From contig NZ_CP011492.1 of NCBI RefSeq assembly GCF_001011035.1, forward strand, positions 6,503,447-6,567,446: a DNA stretch of 64,000 bases, in the 5' to 3' direction. This stretch comes from Streptomyces sp. CNQ-509. Lineage in GTDB: Bacteria > Actinomycetota > Actinomycetes > Streptomycetales > Streptomycetaceae. This document shows positions 9,017 through 16,655 of the stretch, piece by piece. The notes beneath the pieces were generated by a model that saw only the letters and a list, made by a program, of their open reading frames with translations, did not search any database and had not been told where the DNA came from. A program made the position numbers and the translations under genes. The number at the start of each line of letters is the position of its first letter. Positions within the stretch are counted from its first letter, which is position 1.

Positions 9017-9124
9017 CGTGACCCTTTCCTTTCGTTTCGCCGGGTGCGGAGGCTGCCGGGCGCGGAAGCCGCTCGGTGCGGCGGCTGCGGGTGTGCAGGC
9101 CGCCAGGTGCGGAGCCGCGTGCGG

Positions 9125-10201
9125 TCAGCCGATCCCGAGGCTCTGGCAGTCCTTGGCGTACTCGCGGGTGCAGACGTCCTCGGCCTTCAGCACGCCGTCC
9201 GGGCCGAAGATGACCTCCTTGAGGTTCTCCTGCGTCACGACGGTCGGCTCGAAGAGCTGGGACGGCGTGTCGAAGAGCTCGGTGTCGGCCTTGGGCTTCT
9301 CGCCCTGCATGAAGGCGTACGTGACCTCGGCGGCGGCCTCGGCGACGGTCTTGATCGGCTTGGAGATGGTGTTGTACTGGTCGCCCGCGATGATCCGCTG
9401 AACGGCCGCAAGCTCGGCGTCGTTGCCGGTGACCGGCGGGACCTGGGCCTCGGCCGCCTTGAACGCGGCGATCGACCCGCCGCCGGTGCCGTCGTTGGCG
9501 GCGACCACCCCGGCGATGCGTCCCGAGTACTGCGAGATCTGGCCGCTCACCCACTGCTGGGCCTTCTCCGGCGACCAGTCCGGGGTGTCGTACTCGGCGA
9601 GGAGCTTGTAGCCGCTGTCGTCGACGGCGTTGTGGATGCCCTTCTTGATCAGCCCGGCGGCGGCGTCCGTCGGCGAGCCGTTGACCTGGAGGATGCCGCC
9701 CTCGGCGGACTCCTTGTCGAGGTGGTCGACGAGCGACTGGCCGATGGACTCGCCGATGGCCTCGTTGTCGAACGAGACGTAGAAGTCGGCGGGCTTGGTC
9801 GGGATCGGCCGGTCGTACGCGATGACCTTGACGCCCTGCGACTGCGCGGTCTGCACGATGGTCGCCGCGGACTCGGAGTCCACCGGGTCCAGGACGATGA
9901 CCTTGGCGCCCTGCGCCATGGCGGAGTTGGCCTGCTGCTGCTGGAGGGCGGCGTCGCTGTCGGCGTTCTGGTAGATGACCTTGCACTCGTCGCAGAGCTC
10001 GCCCATCCGCTTCTTGAAGAGCGGGGCGTCGTACTGCTCGTAGCGCGTGGAGGCCAGGTCGGGCATGAGGAACGCGACCTTCCCTGCCCCGGTGCCGCCG
10101 CCCTCGCCGTCGTCACCCGGACTGCCGGGCTCCTCGGCGCAGGCGGTCAGTGCGCCGGTGGCGAGGATGCCGGCGAGAGCAAAACTGGCCAGTCGTCTCA
10201 T
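9125..10201 (-). CDS. Sugar ABC transporter substrate-binding lipoprotein
   Basis: Extracytoplasmic receptor of the importer, 358 residues, periplasmic-binding-protein type I fold (D-xylose/ribose binding family). The signal peptide ends in a lipobox LTAC, so the mature protein is lipid-anchored at the Cys near residue 21, followed by a Gly/Asp/Glu-rich spacer. Family features are KVAFLMPDLASTRYEQYD, YQNADSDAALQQQQ, VIAYDRPI and VVAANDGTGGG. The ATG at 10201 is chosen because AAGGAG lies seven bases upstream. It is the first gene of the operon, divergent from the DeoR regulator. Confidence 0.93.
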   Translation of the reverse strand: MRRLASFALAGILATGALTACAEEPGSPGDDGEGGGTGAGKVAFLMPDLASTRYEQYDAPLFKKRMGELCDECKVIYQNADSDAALQQQQANSAMAQGAKVIVLDPVDSESAATIVQTAQSQGVKVIAYDRPIPTKPADFYVSFDNEAIGESIGQSLVDHLDKESAEGGILQVNGSPTDAAAGLIKKGIHNAVDDSGYKLLAEYDTPDWSPEKAQQWVSGQISQYSGRIAGVVAANDGTGGGSIAAFKAAEAQVPPVTGNDAELAAVQRIIAGDQYNTISKPIKTVAEAAAEVTYAFMQGEKPKADTELFDTPSQLFEPTVVTQENLKEVIFGPDGVLKAEDVCTREYAKDCQSLGIG

Positions 10202-10341
10202 GTTCCACTCCTTGCTCGTGTCCTTGCCCGTGGGCGCTGGCTGCGGTGGGGCGCGGGGGCGCTGTGCGCTGTGCCCTCGGTGTCGTGCCCTTGGCGTGGT
10301 GGCCTCGGTGGGCGCCCGGCGGGCGCTTGGAAGGCGACGCA

Positions 10342-10367
10342 CACGAAACTCGGATGTTTCATTCGTG
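10342..10367. promoter_or_regulatory. Candidate operator, nested inverted repeats
   Basis: The outer arms CACGAA (10342-10347) and TTCGTG (10362-10367) are perfectly complementary. The inner arms GAAAC (10345-10349) and GTTTC (10356-10360) form a second dyad. It lies about 140 bp upstream of the lipoprotein start, in the divergent promoter gap, and is AT-rich against its surroundings. A binding site for the adjacent DeoR-type protein is the simplest reading. Confidence 0.45.
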
Positions 10368-10553
10368 TCAACGGGCGTCAGAAAATGAACAACGGACCCC
10401 GCTCATGCACCCCTTTGAGTGTTCGCTCGATCAGGGGCGGTTAACATCGGGTCGATGGCCGATGCGGTGGGGGGCTGTGACAGTGCAGGCAGCCGCGTCG
10501 CCGTCCGTCGCGTCTGCAGCCCTGAGCGGTGCGCGTCGTCCGGATACGGGAAT

Positions 10554-10575
10554 GTTCACTTCACAGAAAGAGAAC
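10554..10575. promoter_or_regulatory. Candidate autoregulatory operator upstream of DeoR-type gene
   Basis: GTTC (10554-10557) and GAAC (10572-10575) are arms of an inverted repeat spaced by 14 bases. The right arm directly abuts the CAGGAG ribosome binding site (10575-10580) of the regulator gene. A protein bound here would block the regulator's own expression, as is common for DeoR-family repressors (inference). Confidence 0.4.
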
Positions 10576-10585
10576 AGGAGTTTCC

Positions 10586-11392
10586 ATGGGGGCAGAGACC
10601 CGGCAGCCGGCCGACATGAGCGGGCGAAAGCCCCGGGAGCGAAGAGACCGTATCAAAGGCCGCGTCGTGGACGAAGGGTTCGTCCGCATCGAGCAGTTGG
10701 CGGACGAACTCGGCGTGACTCCCATGACCATCCGCCGGGACCTCGACCACCTGCAGAGCAGGGGCTGGCTCCGCAAGGTCCGCGGCGGCGCCACCGCCCA
10801 GCCCTCGACCGCCTTCCACGGCGACGTACGCCACCGCACCCAGGCGATGACGGCGGAGAAGAACGCCCTGGCCCGCGCCGCGCTGCCGCTCGTCAAGTCC
10901 GGCCAGTCGGTCATCATCGACGACAGCACCACTGCCCTGGCCCTGACCCGCCTGCTCACCCAGCAGGCGCCGCTGACGGTCATCACCAATTTCGTGCCGG
11001 TCACGCAGGTCCTCGCCGGCAGCCCGGGTATCGAGCTGATATCGCTGGGCGGTACTTACTACCCCGCGTACGACGCCTTCCTCGGCCTGCGCACGGTCGA
11101 CGCGGTCACGAGCCTGTATGCGGACACCCTCTTCGCCTCCACGACGGCGATCACCCGGGGCCACTGCTACCACCAGTCGCAGGAGACGGTGGCGGTCAAG
11201 CGTGCGCTGATGGAGGCGTGCGCCCGCAAGATCCTCCTGGTCGACCACACGAAGTTCCGCCGCCACGGCCTGTACCAACTCGCCCCGGTGACGGCCTTCG
11301 ACCTGGTCATCGTCGACTCGGGGATCCCGCCGGCGGATCTGGACGCACTGCAGGCGGACGGGGTGGAGGTGCTGGTGGCGCACCCGGAGTGA
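10586..11392 (+). CDS. DeoR/GlpR-family transcriptional regulator
   Basis: 268-residue regulator with an N-terminal winged helix-turn-helix (RRDRIKGRVVDEGFVRIEQL, then GVTPMTIRRDLDHL, about 20-65) and the VRGGA turn typical of DeoR proteins. The C-terminal sugar-phosphate sensor domain shows IIDDSTTALAL, ITNFVPV and ILLVDHTKFRRHGL. Members usually repress sugar operons until a phosphorylated intermediate binds. It is divergent from the sugar operon and is the obvious candidate regulator. ATG at 10586 has CAGGAG five bases upstream; an upstream in-frame start would run through the putative operator. Confidence 0.92.
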   Translation: MGAETRQPADMSGRKPRERRDRIKGRVVDEGFVRIEQLADELGVTPMTIRRDLDHLQSRGWLRKVRGGATAQPSTAFHGDVRHRTQAMTAEKNALARAALPLVKSGQSVIIDDSTTALALTRLLTQQAPLTVITNFVPVTQVLAGSPGIELISLGGTYYPAYDAFLGLRTVDAVTSLYADTLFASTTAITRGHCYHQSQETVAVKRALMEACARKILLVDHTKFRRHGLYQLAPVTAFDLVIVDSGIPPADLDALQADGVEVLVAHPE

Positions 11393-11438
11393 GGGTGGCG
11401 GGATTGCGGGATTGCGGGGGTGGGGGTGGTGGTCGGTT

Positions 11439-11960
11439 TCAGGAGCGGTCGTCGGGGGTCTCGTCCTGGTATGCGTATTCTTCGTCGACGACGTGGACGG
11501 CGGCTTCCTCGGCGGAGGCGGCGGCGCCGTTGATGCCCGCGTCTGAGGCGATCATGTCCTTTTCCTCGTCGTCGTGGGCGCCTTCGTCGGGGGCGACGAG
11601 GCGGCCGGCTCGGCGATCGCCGACTTCTTCGTCGATCAGCTCGCCGTCGGTGTCGGCGGCGTCGCCGATGCCGTCGTCGTCGGGGAGGAGGGGCGGATCG
11701 GGGATCTCCTCGGCGAGCCGCTCGTCCAGGGACTCACCGCGGCGCTGCTCTGCGGCGGTGACGCCGGTGTGCTCGACCCCGCGGGGCTTCTCGGGCGGGG
11801 AGTAGCCCTCGTCGAGGGGGTCGATGAACCCGTCGAGGGTGTCCTCGGGCGGCAGCAGCCCTTCGTCGTCCTGAGAACCGTCACCGGGCGCGCCGGAGGC
11901 GTAGGGCTGGTAGACCTCGTCGCCAGCGGCGCTGTCTTCTTCGCCGTCGCTGCCCGTCAC
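11439..11960 (-). CDS. DUF5709 domain-containing protein
   Basis: 173-residue very acidic protein, rich in Asp/Glu. The conserved block near 60-95 (SPPEKPRGVEHTG, then TAAEQRRGESLDERLAEE) is the hallmark of the actinobacterial DUF5709 family, whose function is unknown. No signal peptide or membrane segment is visible, so it is likely cytoplasmic. The GTG at 11960 is preceded by a strong AGGAGG five bases upstream, which decides the start over an ATG further out. Its 3' end faces the DeoR gene end (convergent, 46 bp). Confidence 0.85.
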   Translation of the reverse strand: MTGSDGEEDSAAGDEVYQPYASGAPGDGSQDDEGLLPPEDTLDGFIDPLDEGYSPPEKPRGVEHTGVTAAEQRRGESLDERLAEEIPDPPLLPDDDGIGDAADTDGELIDEEVGDRRAGRLVAPDEGAHDDEEKDMIASDAGINGAAASAEEAAVHVVDEEYAYQDETPDDRS

Positions 11961-12636
11961 ACGCGCCTCCTGTGGAGAAAATCCCGCTGGGGTCATCCTC
12001 GGCGGGACGTGGGGGCGGGGATACCTGGGCGGGGCGATCGGGTGGCGGGGGCGGGGGTGAGGCGAATGGGTGGCGGGGTGCGCCCCCATCTCCCCTCACG
12101 CCCACCCAAGGTATGCGCCGGGTCTGATGCGCCCCTTCCCGTACGTCCCCTCACACCCACCCAAGGGTATGCGCCTGGTCTGACATCGCGGAGGCGTCAG
12201 GGCGCTGAGCTGGTACGACGTGTCTGTGTGGGCCGGGTGCGGGGGACGGCGTCGGGGTGGCTGCGGTGCGTGGCGTGGGGCCGTGCGTATACGAGATCGT
12301 CCACCCCGACGCCCGCCCTCCCCGCGACGCCGGGCAGTCCGGCGACGAAGAGCCGGCGGCTGCCGCTCCGCGCCCCCGGCGCCGTGCGGCGCGCGGACGT
12401 GCCTCGCCCGGCGCCGGATTCCGCCCACCGCCCGCCGGCGCTTCCGCCCCCGTCGCTCCCGACCTCCGCGAGCAGCGGCGTCTGCCTGCCGCCCGCGGAT
12501 GGGAGCCCGTCCGCCGCCCCGCACCGCCGCACGCCCGGCCTCCGACCGCCCCACGCGCCGCACCCGCCCCAGCCGTCTCAACCCCGTTCCTTGGCACTCG
12601 CGAAGTCGCATGTGCTCCCGGACTATTCGCCCCTCC
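11961..12636. other. 0.68-kb stretch without a convincing gene
   Basis: Several frames stay open here only because the DNA is extremely GC-rich. Their translations are Arg/Gly/Ala/Pro runs with no domain, and no start has a good ribosome binding site. The stretch holds the promoter side of the DUF5709 gene, the 36-37-bp direct repeat listed separately, and the 3' flank of the flavohemoprotein gene. Confidence 0.5.
12092..12183. repeat. Imperfect 36/37-bp direct repeat, two copies
   Basis: Copy one is 12092-12127 and copy two 12147-12183. Both read CCCCTCAC, CCCACCCAAG, GTATGCGCC and GGTCTGA in order, differing by two substitutions and a one-base insertion. They are separated by 19 bases in a non-coding stretch. 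They look like a duplicated regulatory or RNA segment; no function is known to me. Confidence 0.75.
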
Positions 12637-13863
12637 TCAGCGGTCCGCCGGGTTGATCCATTGCGGTTGCGACGGGTGCAAGAACCACGCCGAGTGGCCC
12701 GGCTCCCGGGAGGCCCGCTCCGGCGACGGTACGTGGTCGTGGGCGATCTGCTCCGGTGGCGTTCCGTACCCCCGCACCAACTCCCGTACCTCCGCGATGA
12801 ACTGCGCGGGACCCGACACGTACACCCGGTGCTTCGCCCAGTCCCTGTGCGCCGACAGGGCCGCCTCCAGGCGGTGGGCCGTCGCCCCCTGGCGCTCCAT
12901 GCCCTCCGGGGTGATCACCGTGACGTCCACCCACGAGTGGTGCTTCCGCAGCGCGTCCACGGCCTCCGGGTCGTACAGGTGCGCGGGGCTGCGGGCGACC
13001 AGGAACAGCCGGGCCGTGGTCGGCGTCCAGCGGTGCACCATCTCCTCCAGCAGCGCCCGGACCGGGGCCCAGCCCGTGCCCGCCGCGATGAACGTCACCG
13101 GCTGGCCCGCGCGCTTCGGCAGCACCGCCGTGCCCGCCGGGGAGCCCAGGCGGAGGGTGTCGTCGGGCGCCGTCCGATCCACCAGCACCGGGCTCAGCAG
13201 GCCGCCGTCGACCCGGCTGACGTGCAGATCGATCGTACGGTCGGCGCGCGGGGCGCAGCCTATGGAGTACGGGCGCCACACCCGCGGCACCTTCGGCGTG
13301 GAGACGCTGACGAACTGCCCCGCCGCGTACGGCAGGGTCCGGTCCGGCAGCAGGGTGAGGACCGTGACGCCCGGCGCGGCCGCGTGCCGGGCCACGACCC
13401 GGCAGTCCCACCAGCGCGGCGCCTGCCGCTTGTCGGCCTCCTCGCTGCCGCCGATCATCGCCTCGGAGAGGATCTTGTACGCGCCGAGCCACGCCTGCTC
13501 GGTCTCCTCGTCCCAGGTGTTCGGCAGCCCGAAGCGCAGCGCCGCGATCAGGCTCTCGCCGACCGCCGCGTAGTGCTCGGGGCGGGCGTCGAACTTGCGG
13601 TGGTCGCGTCCCAGCGTCGCGAGGTAGCGGGGCAGGCCGGGGTCGTCGAGGCGCTGGACGACGTGGGTGAGGGCGGCGAAGAGGCGGTCACGCTGCTCGG
13701 ACATGTCCGCGGGAAACAGCTCGCGGACCCCCGGATTGCGGGCAAACAGATGCGAATAGAAGTACTTGGCGACATGGTCGGCTCTGCGTTCAACTCGGGC
13801 AAAACTCGCCCGGATTCGCTCGTTTGCATCCACGCACACGGACGGTACTGACCCATGGGTCAC
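12637..13863 (-). CDS. Flavohemoprotein: globin fused to FAD/NAD(P)-binding reductase
   Basis: 408-residue two-part protein. An N-terminal globin (about 10-140) has a candidate proximal haem histidine in GRDHRKF. The ferredoxin-reductase-like module has the FAD motif RPYSIG and the NAD(P) motif IAAGTGWAPVR. Flavohemoglobins convert nitric oxide to nitrate and protect against nitrosative stress; actinomycete members of this layout may also act as oxygen or stress reductases. The start is uncertain: GTG at 13863 is a compromise, with weak ribosome binding sites at all candidates, and a GTG about ten codons later would still keep the globin domain. No NsrR-like partner gene is adjacent. Confidence 0.88.
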   Translation of the reverse strand: MTHGSVPSVCVDANERIRASFARVERRADHVAKYFYSHLFARNPGVRELFPADMSEQRDRLFAALTHVVQRLDDPGLPRYLATLGRDHRKFDARPEHYAAVGESLIAALRFGLPNTWDEETEQAWLGAYKILSEAMIGGSEEADKRQAPRWWDCRVVARHAAAPGVTVLTLLPDRTLPYAAGQFVSVSTPKVPRVWRPYSIGCAPRADRTIDLHVSRVDGGLLSPVLVDRTAPDDTLRLGSPAGTAVLPKRAGQPVTFIAAGTGWAPVRALLEEMVHRWTPTTARLFLVARSPAHLYDPEAVDALRKHHSWVDVTVITPEGMERQGATAHRLEAALSAHRDWAKHRVYVSGPAQFIAEVRELVRGYGTPPEQIAHDHVPSPERASREPGHSAWFLHPSQPQWINPADR

Positions 13864-13947
13864 TTCTTCAACACGGCCTCGAACAAGTTTCCCAAGTCGC
13901 CACCGAATGTCTGTTCCGCCCGGGCCCCACCAAGGAGGACGCACGCC

Positions 13948-14466
13948 TCAAAGGCGGATCTCCAGCAGCCGTCCCGGCCACACCGGCCGCCCCGGCCGCT
14001 CCACCGCGAACGTCCCGCTCGGCGTGAACCCCAGCCGCTCGTACTGCCGCGCCAGCGCCCCGTCGCCGCCCCCGAAGCAGTCCACCCGCAGCAGCCCCAC
14101 ACCCCGCCGCACCGCCTCCGCCCGCGCGTCCGCCACCAGCGCCGCGCCCACCCCGGCGCCGCGCAGCGCCCGGTCCGTCACCAGCAGCCGGACGTACAAC
14201 TCCGGCTCCCCGGCCGCCGGCACGAACGACTGCGGCTCGTCCGCGAGCACACACACCCCCGCGACCCCGCCCGCCGGCGTCTCCGCCACCCGCACCAGGA
14301 AGTCGCGCGCGTACTCCTCCATCTGCGCCACCCGCTCGGGCAGGCCGGAGAACGGCTCCGTGCCCCACTGGCCGGTCCGCCCCTGCCCCGTCAGCCACGC
14401 CACCGCCCCGTCGAGCAGCGCGAGCATGGCGGGGACGTCGGCCGGGCCTCCTGTACGTATCCTCAT
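13948..14466 (-). CDS. GNAT-family N-acetyltransferase
   Basis: 172-residue single GNAT domain. It begins MRIRTGGPADVPAMLALLDGA-like, the classic beta1-alpha1 opening of the fold. The acetyl-CoA pyrophosphate loop is in RALRGAGVGAALVADA, and the C-terminal strand is YERLGFTPSGTF. GNAT enzymes acetylate amines of small molecules or proteins; the substrate cannot be read. It lies 84 bp upstream of the flavohemoprotein on the same strand and could be cotranscribed with it. The ATG at 14466 follows a TACAGGAGG-type site. Confidence 0.88.
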   Translation of the reverse strand: MRIRTGGPADVPAMLALLDGAVAWLTGQGRTGQWGTEPFSGLPERVAQMEEYARDFLVRVAETPAGGVAGVCVLADEPQSFVPAAGEPELYVRLLVTDRALRGAGVGAALVADARAEAVRRGVGLLRVDCFGGGDGALARQYERLGFTPSGTFAVERPGRPVWPGRLLEIRL

Positions 14467-14582
14467 GCCCGGAATCTAACCGGGCCAGGCCCCGCGCGAC
14501 CACGGCGTTTCCCACGCCGTACGAGGTGTGAGGCGCTCCGGACCAGGCGTACGCCCCCGGGCATTCCCCGCCCCGGGCCCGC

Positions 14583-16655
14583 CTACGGCGTCCCGCCCTG
14601 CAGCCCCAGCGCCGGCCGCAGCTCCGCCAGGTTCTCCCGCGTCACCTTCCACAGCACCCGCTGCCGGTCCAGCACGTCCGCCACCGCCGCGCCGTGGTCG
14701 TCCAGCACCGCCTCCGCCCGCTCCACCAGCACCTCCGCCAGCCGCTCGTCGTCCACCCGCACACCCCACTCCGGGCGGTCGATGTCGGCCAGGAAGTACG
14801 CCAGCTTCGGGTGCGACACCAGGCTCAGCACCGGCGTGCCGCAGCCGAACGGGATCATCCCCGCGTGCCCGCGCATCCCGATCACCAGCCGCGTCCGCCG
14901 GTACGCGGCGCGGATCGCGTCGTTCCCGAGGTCGTACAGCGCGTCCACCGGCAGCGTGATCCCGTGCTCCCGGCGCAGGTCGTGCGCGAACTGCTCGTCC
15001 GCCGTCATGTGCGCCGCCACCCGCACGTCCACCCGCTCGCGCAGCGCCCGCACCGCCCGCGCCATCGCGTCCAGGAACCGCGGATAGCCGTCGCCGAAGC
15101 GCATCCCCGCCCTGTCGTACGCGCAGTTGACCAGCACCGTGTCGGCGCGCTCCACCTCGCCGTCGTCCCAGCCCGGCTGCAGCAGCCGGGTGAGGGTGGT
15201 GGGGCAGGGCTGGTACGCGACCCTCTCGCGCAGCCGTTCCGGCAGCAGCTCGCGCACCCGCTCCACCGACCCGCGGTTGCGCAGCCCGAAGAACGCCGAC
15301 CGATCCACCAGCGCCGCGAGGCTCTCCCGGAAGCGGCTGCGGCGGTAGGACTGGCCGGGAAAGACGTTGTAGCCGACGGCGAAGACCGCCAGCGGCACGT
15401 CGATACGCGCCAGCAGCTCGTCCGGCACGTTCCACTGCCACGCGCTGTTGCCGTTCGGCCAGGTGTCGGGCAGGAACAGCCCGCCGCCGCCGACGACCAG
15501 CCCCCGGCGCGCGTTGACCTCCGCCAGCGCCTCCTCGTCGAAGAGCCGGTGCACGGGGACCGGGTGCCACCTGCGTGCGGAGGCGTCCTGGCCGAAGCAG
15601 AGCCGGACGGCCTCGGGGAGGATCTTGTCGCCGGCGTTCTCCTGTCCTGTGGCGTACGCGGCGGCGTGTGCGAGCTGCGTGGAGACGACCGACGCCTCCC
15701 CCCGGTGGGCCGCGAACTCCGGCAGCCCGTAGCCGCCCTGGAGCAGCGCCTTGCAGGTGCGGTTGGTCGGTTCCGCGTCCAGGCCCTCGCGCGCGTACGC
15801 CTTCGACCGCTCCTCGTCGCCGCGCATCCAGGCCAGCCGGGCGAGCTGGCTGAACGCCTTCGGCGCCAGCTCGGGGGCCGCGGCGGCGAGCAGCAGGTGT
15901 GTCTCGGCCTCGTCGTAACGGGAGACGGCCATGAGCGCGGTGCCCATCGCATCGTGGAAGCGCGGCTGGTTGGCCTGCGAGCGGGCTGTGGACAGGGCCT
16001 CCACGGCCTCCTCGTAGGCGCCGATCGTGCGCAGCCCGAGTGCGGTGCGGCGGGCGAGGTCGGTGGTGGGCCGCAGCCGCAGGAGGGGCGGGCCGTAGTG
16101 GAGGAGCAGGTCGGGGTGCTGGCGGTGGGCGGGCAGGGTGCAGTACGCGCGCCAGAACCGCTCGTCGGTCAGCTCGTAGCGGGCGCGGGTCTCGTCGGAC
16201 GGGTCGCGCAGGACGGCGAGGTCGGCGGCCACGAGCCAGCGGGGGTGCAGTTCTATGAGGTCGTCGTACGCGCCCGTGAGGTCGTCGTACGGGTCCGGGG
16301 CGGCCCCCGCCTCGCCGCCCCCGGCGGGGAGTTCGACGATCCGGGGGTGCAGCCGGCGGGCCGCGGCCAGGACGTCGTCCGGCAGGCCGTCGTGGCGGAG
16401 CAGGAAGTCCTCGCAGACGCCGGGGTTGGCCAGCGCGAGGCTGCGGAGCAGGGCGGGCAGCCCGGCGGCGTGCCCGGGGTCGGCGGCGTCGGCCCGGCAG
16501 ACGAAGGCGACGCGGGGCGCGCGGCGGGCGGCCGCCGCCACGGCCGGTGCGGGGCGGCCGGCCCCTGCGGCCAGGGGCGGGACCGGGCCGGGGAGCGCGC
16601 GGGGGGCGGGGGACGCCGGGGCGCCGGCGGGGGAGCGGGGGGAGGAAGGGATCAT
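14583..16655 (-). CDS. TPR protein with C-terminal polysaccharide pyruvyl transferase domain
   Basis: 690-residue multidomain protein. After a Pro/Ala-rich N-terminus there is a segment starting RVAFVCRADAADPGH. Tetratricopeptide-like helices lie at about 215-310 (AYEEAVEALSTA, RYDEAETHLLLAA, MRGDEERSKAYAREGLDAEP). The C-terminal 370 residues are a polysaccharide pyruvyl transferase-like domain with ENAGDKIL, VVGGGGLF, FFGLRNRGS and GMRGHAGMIPFGCGTPVLSL. Members add pyruvate ketals to sugars of cell-surface glycans. ATG overlaps the upstream glycosyltransferase-like gene stop by 4 bp (ATGA), so the pair is translated together. Confidence 0.82.
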   Translation of the reverse strand: MIPSSPRSPAGAPASPAPRALPGPVPPLAAGAGRPAPAVAAAARRAPRVAFVCRADAADPGHAAGLPALLRSLALANPGVCEDFLLRHDGLPDDVLAAARRLHPRIVELPAGGGEAGAAPDPYDDLTGAYDDLIELHPRWLVAADLAVLRDPSDETRARYELTDERFWRAYCTLPAHRQHPDLLLHYGPPLLRLRPTTDLARRTALGLRTIGAYEEAVEALSTARSQANQPRFHDAMGTALMAVSRYDEAETHLLLAAAAPELAPKAFSQLARLAWMRGDEERSKAYAREGLDAEPTNRTCKALLQGGYGLPEFAAHRGEASVVSTQLAHAAAYATGQENAGDKILPEAVRLCFGQDASARRWHPVPVHRLFDEEALAEVNARRGLVVGGGGLFLPDTWPNGNSAWQWNVPDELLARIDVPLAVFAVGYNVFPGQSYRRSRFRESLAALVDRSAFFGLRNRGSVERVRELLPERLRERVAYQPCPTTLTRLLQPGWDDGEVERADTVLVNCAYDRAGMRFGDGYPRFLDAMARAVRALRERVDVRVAAHMTADEQFAHDLRREHGITLPVDALYDLGNDAIRAAYRRTRLVIGMRGHAGMIPFGCGTPVLSLVSHPKLAYFLADIDRPEWGVRVDDERLAEVLVERAEAVLDDHGAAVADVLDRQRVLWKVTRENLAELRPALGLQGGTP

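Larger units (their letters stand above)
10202..10585. promoter_or_regulatory. Divergent control region of the sugar operon
   Basis: This 384-bp gap separates the divergent lipoprotein and DeoR genes and holds no gene. It contains a relatively AT-rich stretch near 10340-10400 with several TGTTC/TGTTT-type words on both strands, for example near 10355, 10393, 10425 and 10553. These are plausible sites for the DeoR-type regulator and promoters of both operons. The two clearest dyads are listed separately. The part nearest the lipoprotein (10202-10330) is GC-rich and shows nothing recognisable. Confidence 0.5.

Noticed and set aside
936..10201. Acquired (horizontally transferred) sugar island
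   Set aside because: G+C content and start-codon use look like the neighbours, and there are no mobile-element genes, tRNA or flanking repeats.
12096..12611. Overlapping open frames of 110-170 codons upstream of the flavohemoprotein end
   Set aside because: All three minus frames are open at once, composition is Arg/Gly/Ala noise, and none has a good ribosome binding site or domain.
14476..15570. Second minus-strand frame over the pyruvyl transferase region
   Set aside because: Alternate-frame translation is Arg/Gly/Ala-rich without motifs; the pyruvyl transferase motifs are all in the other frame.
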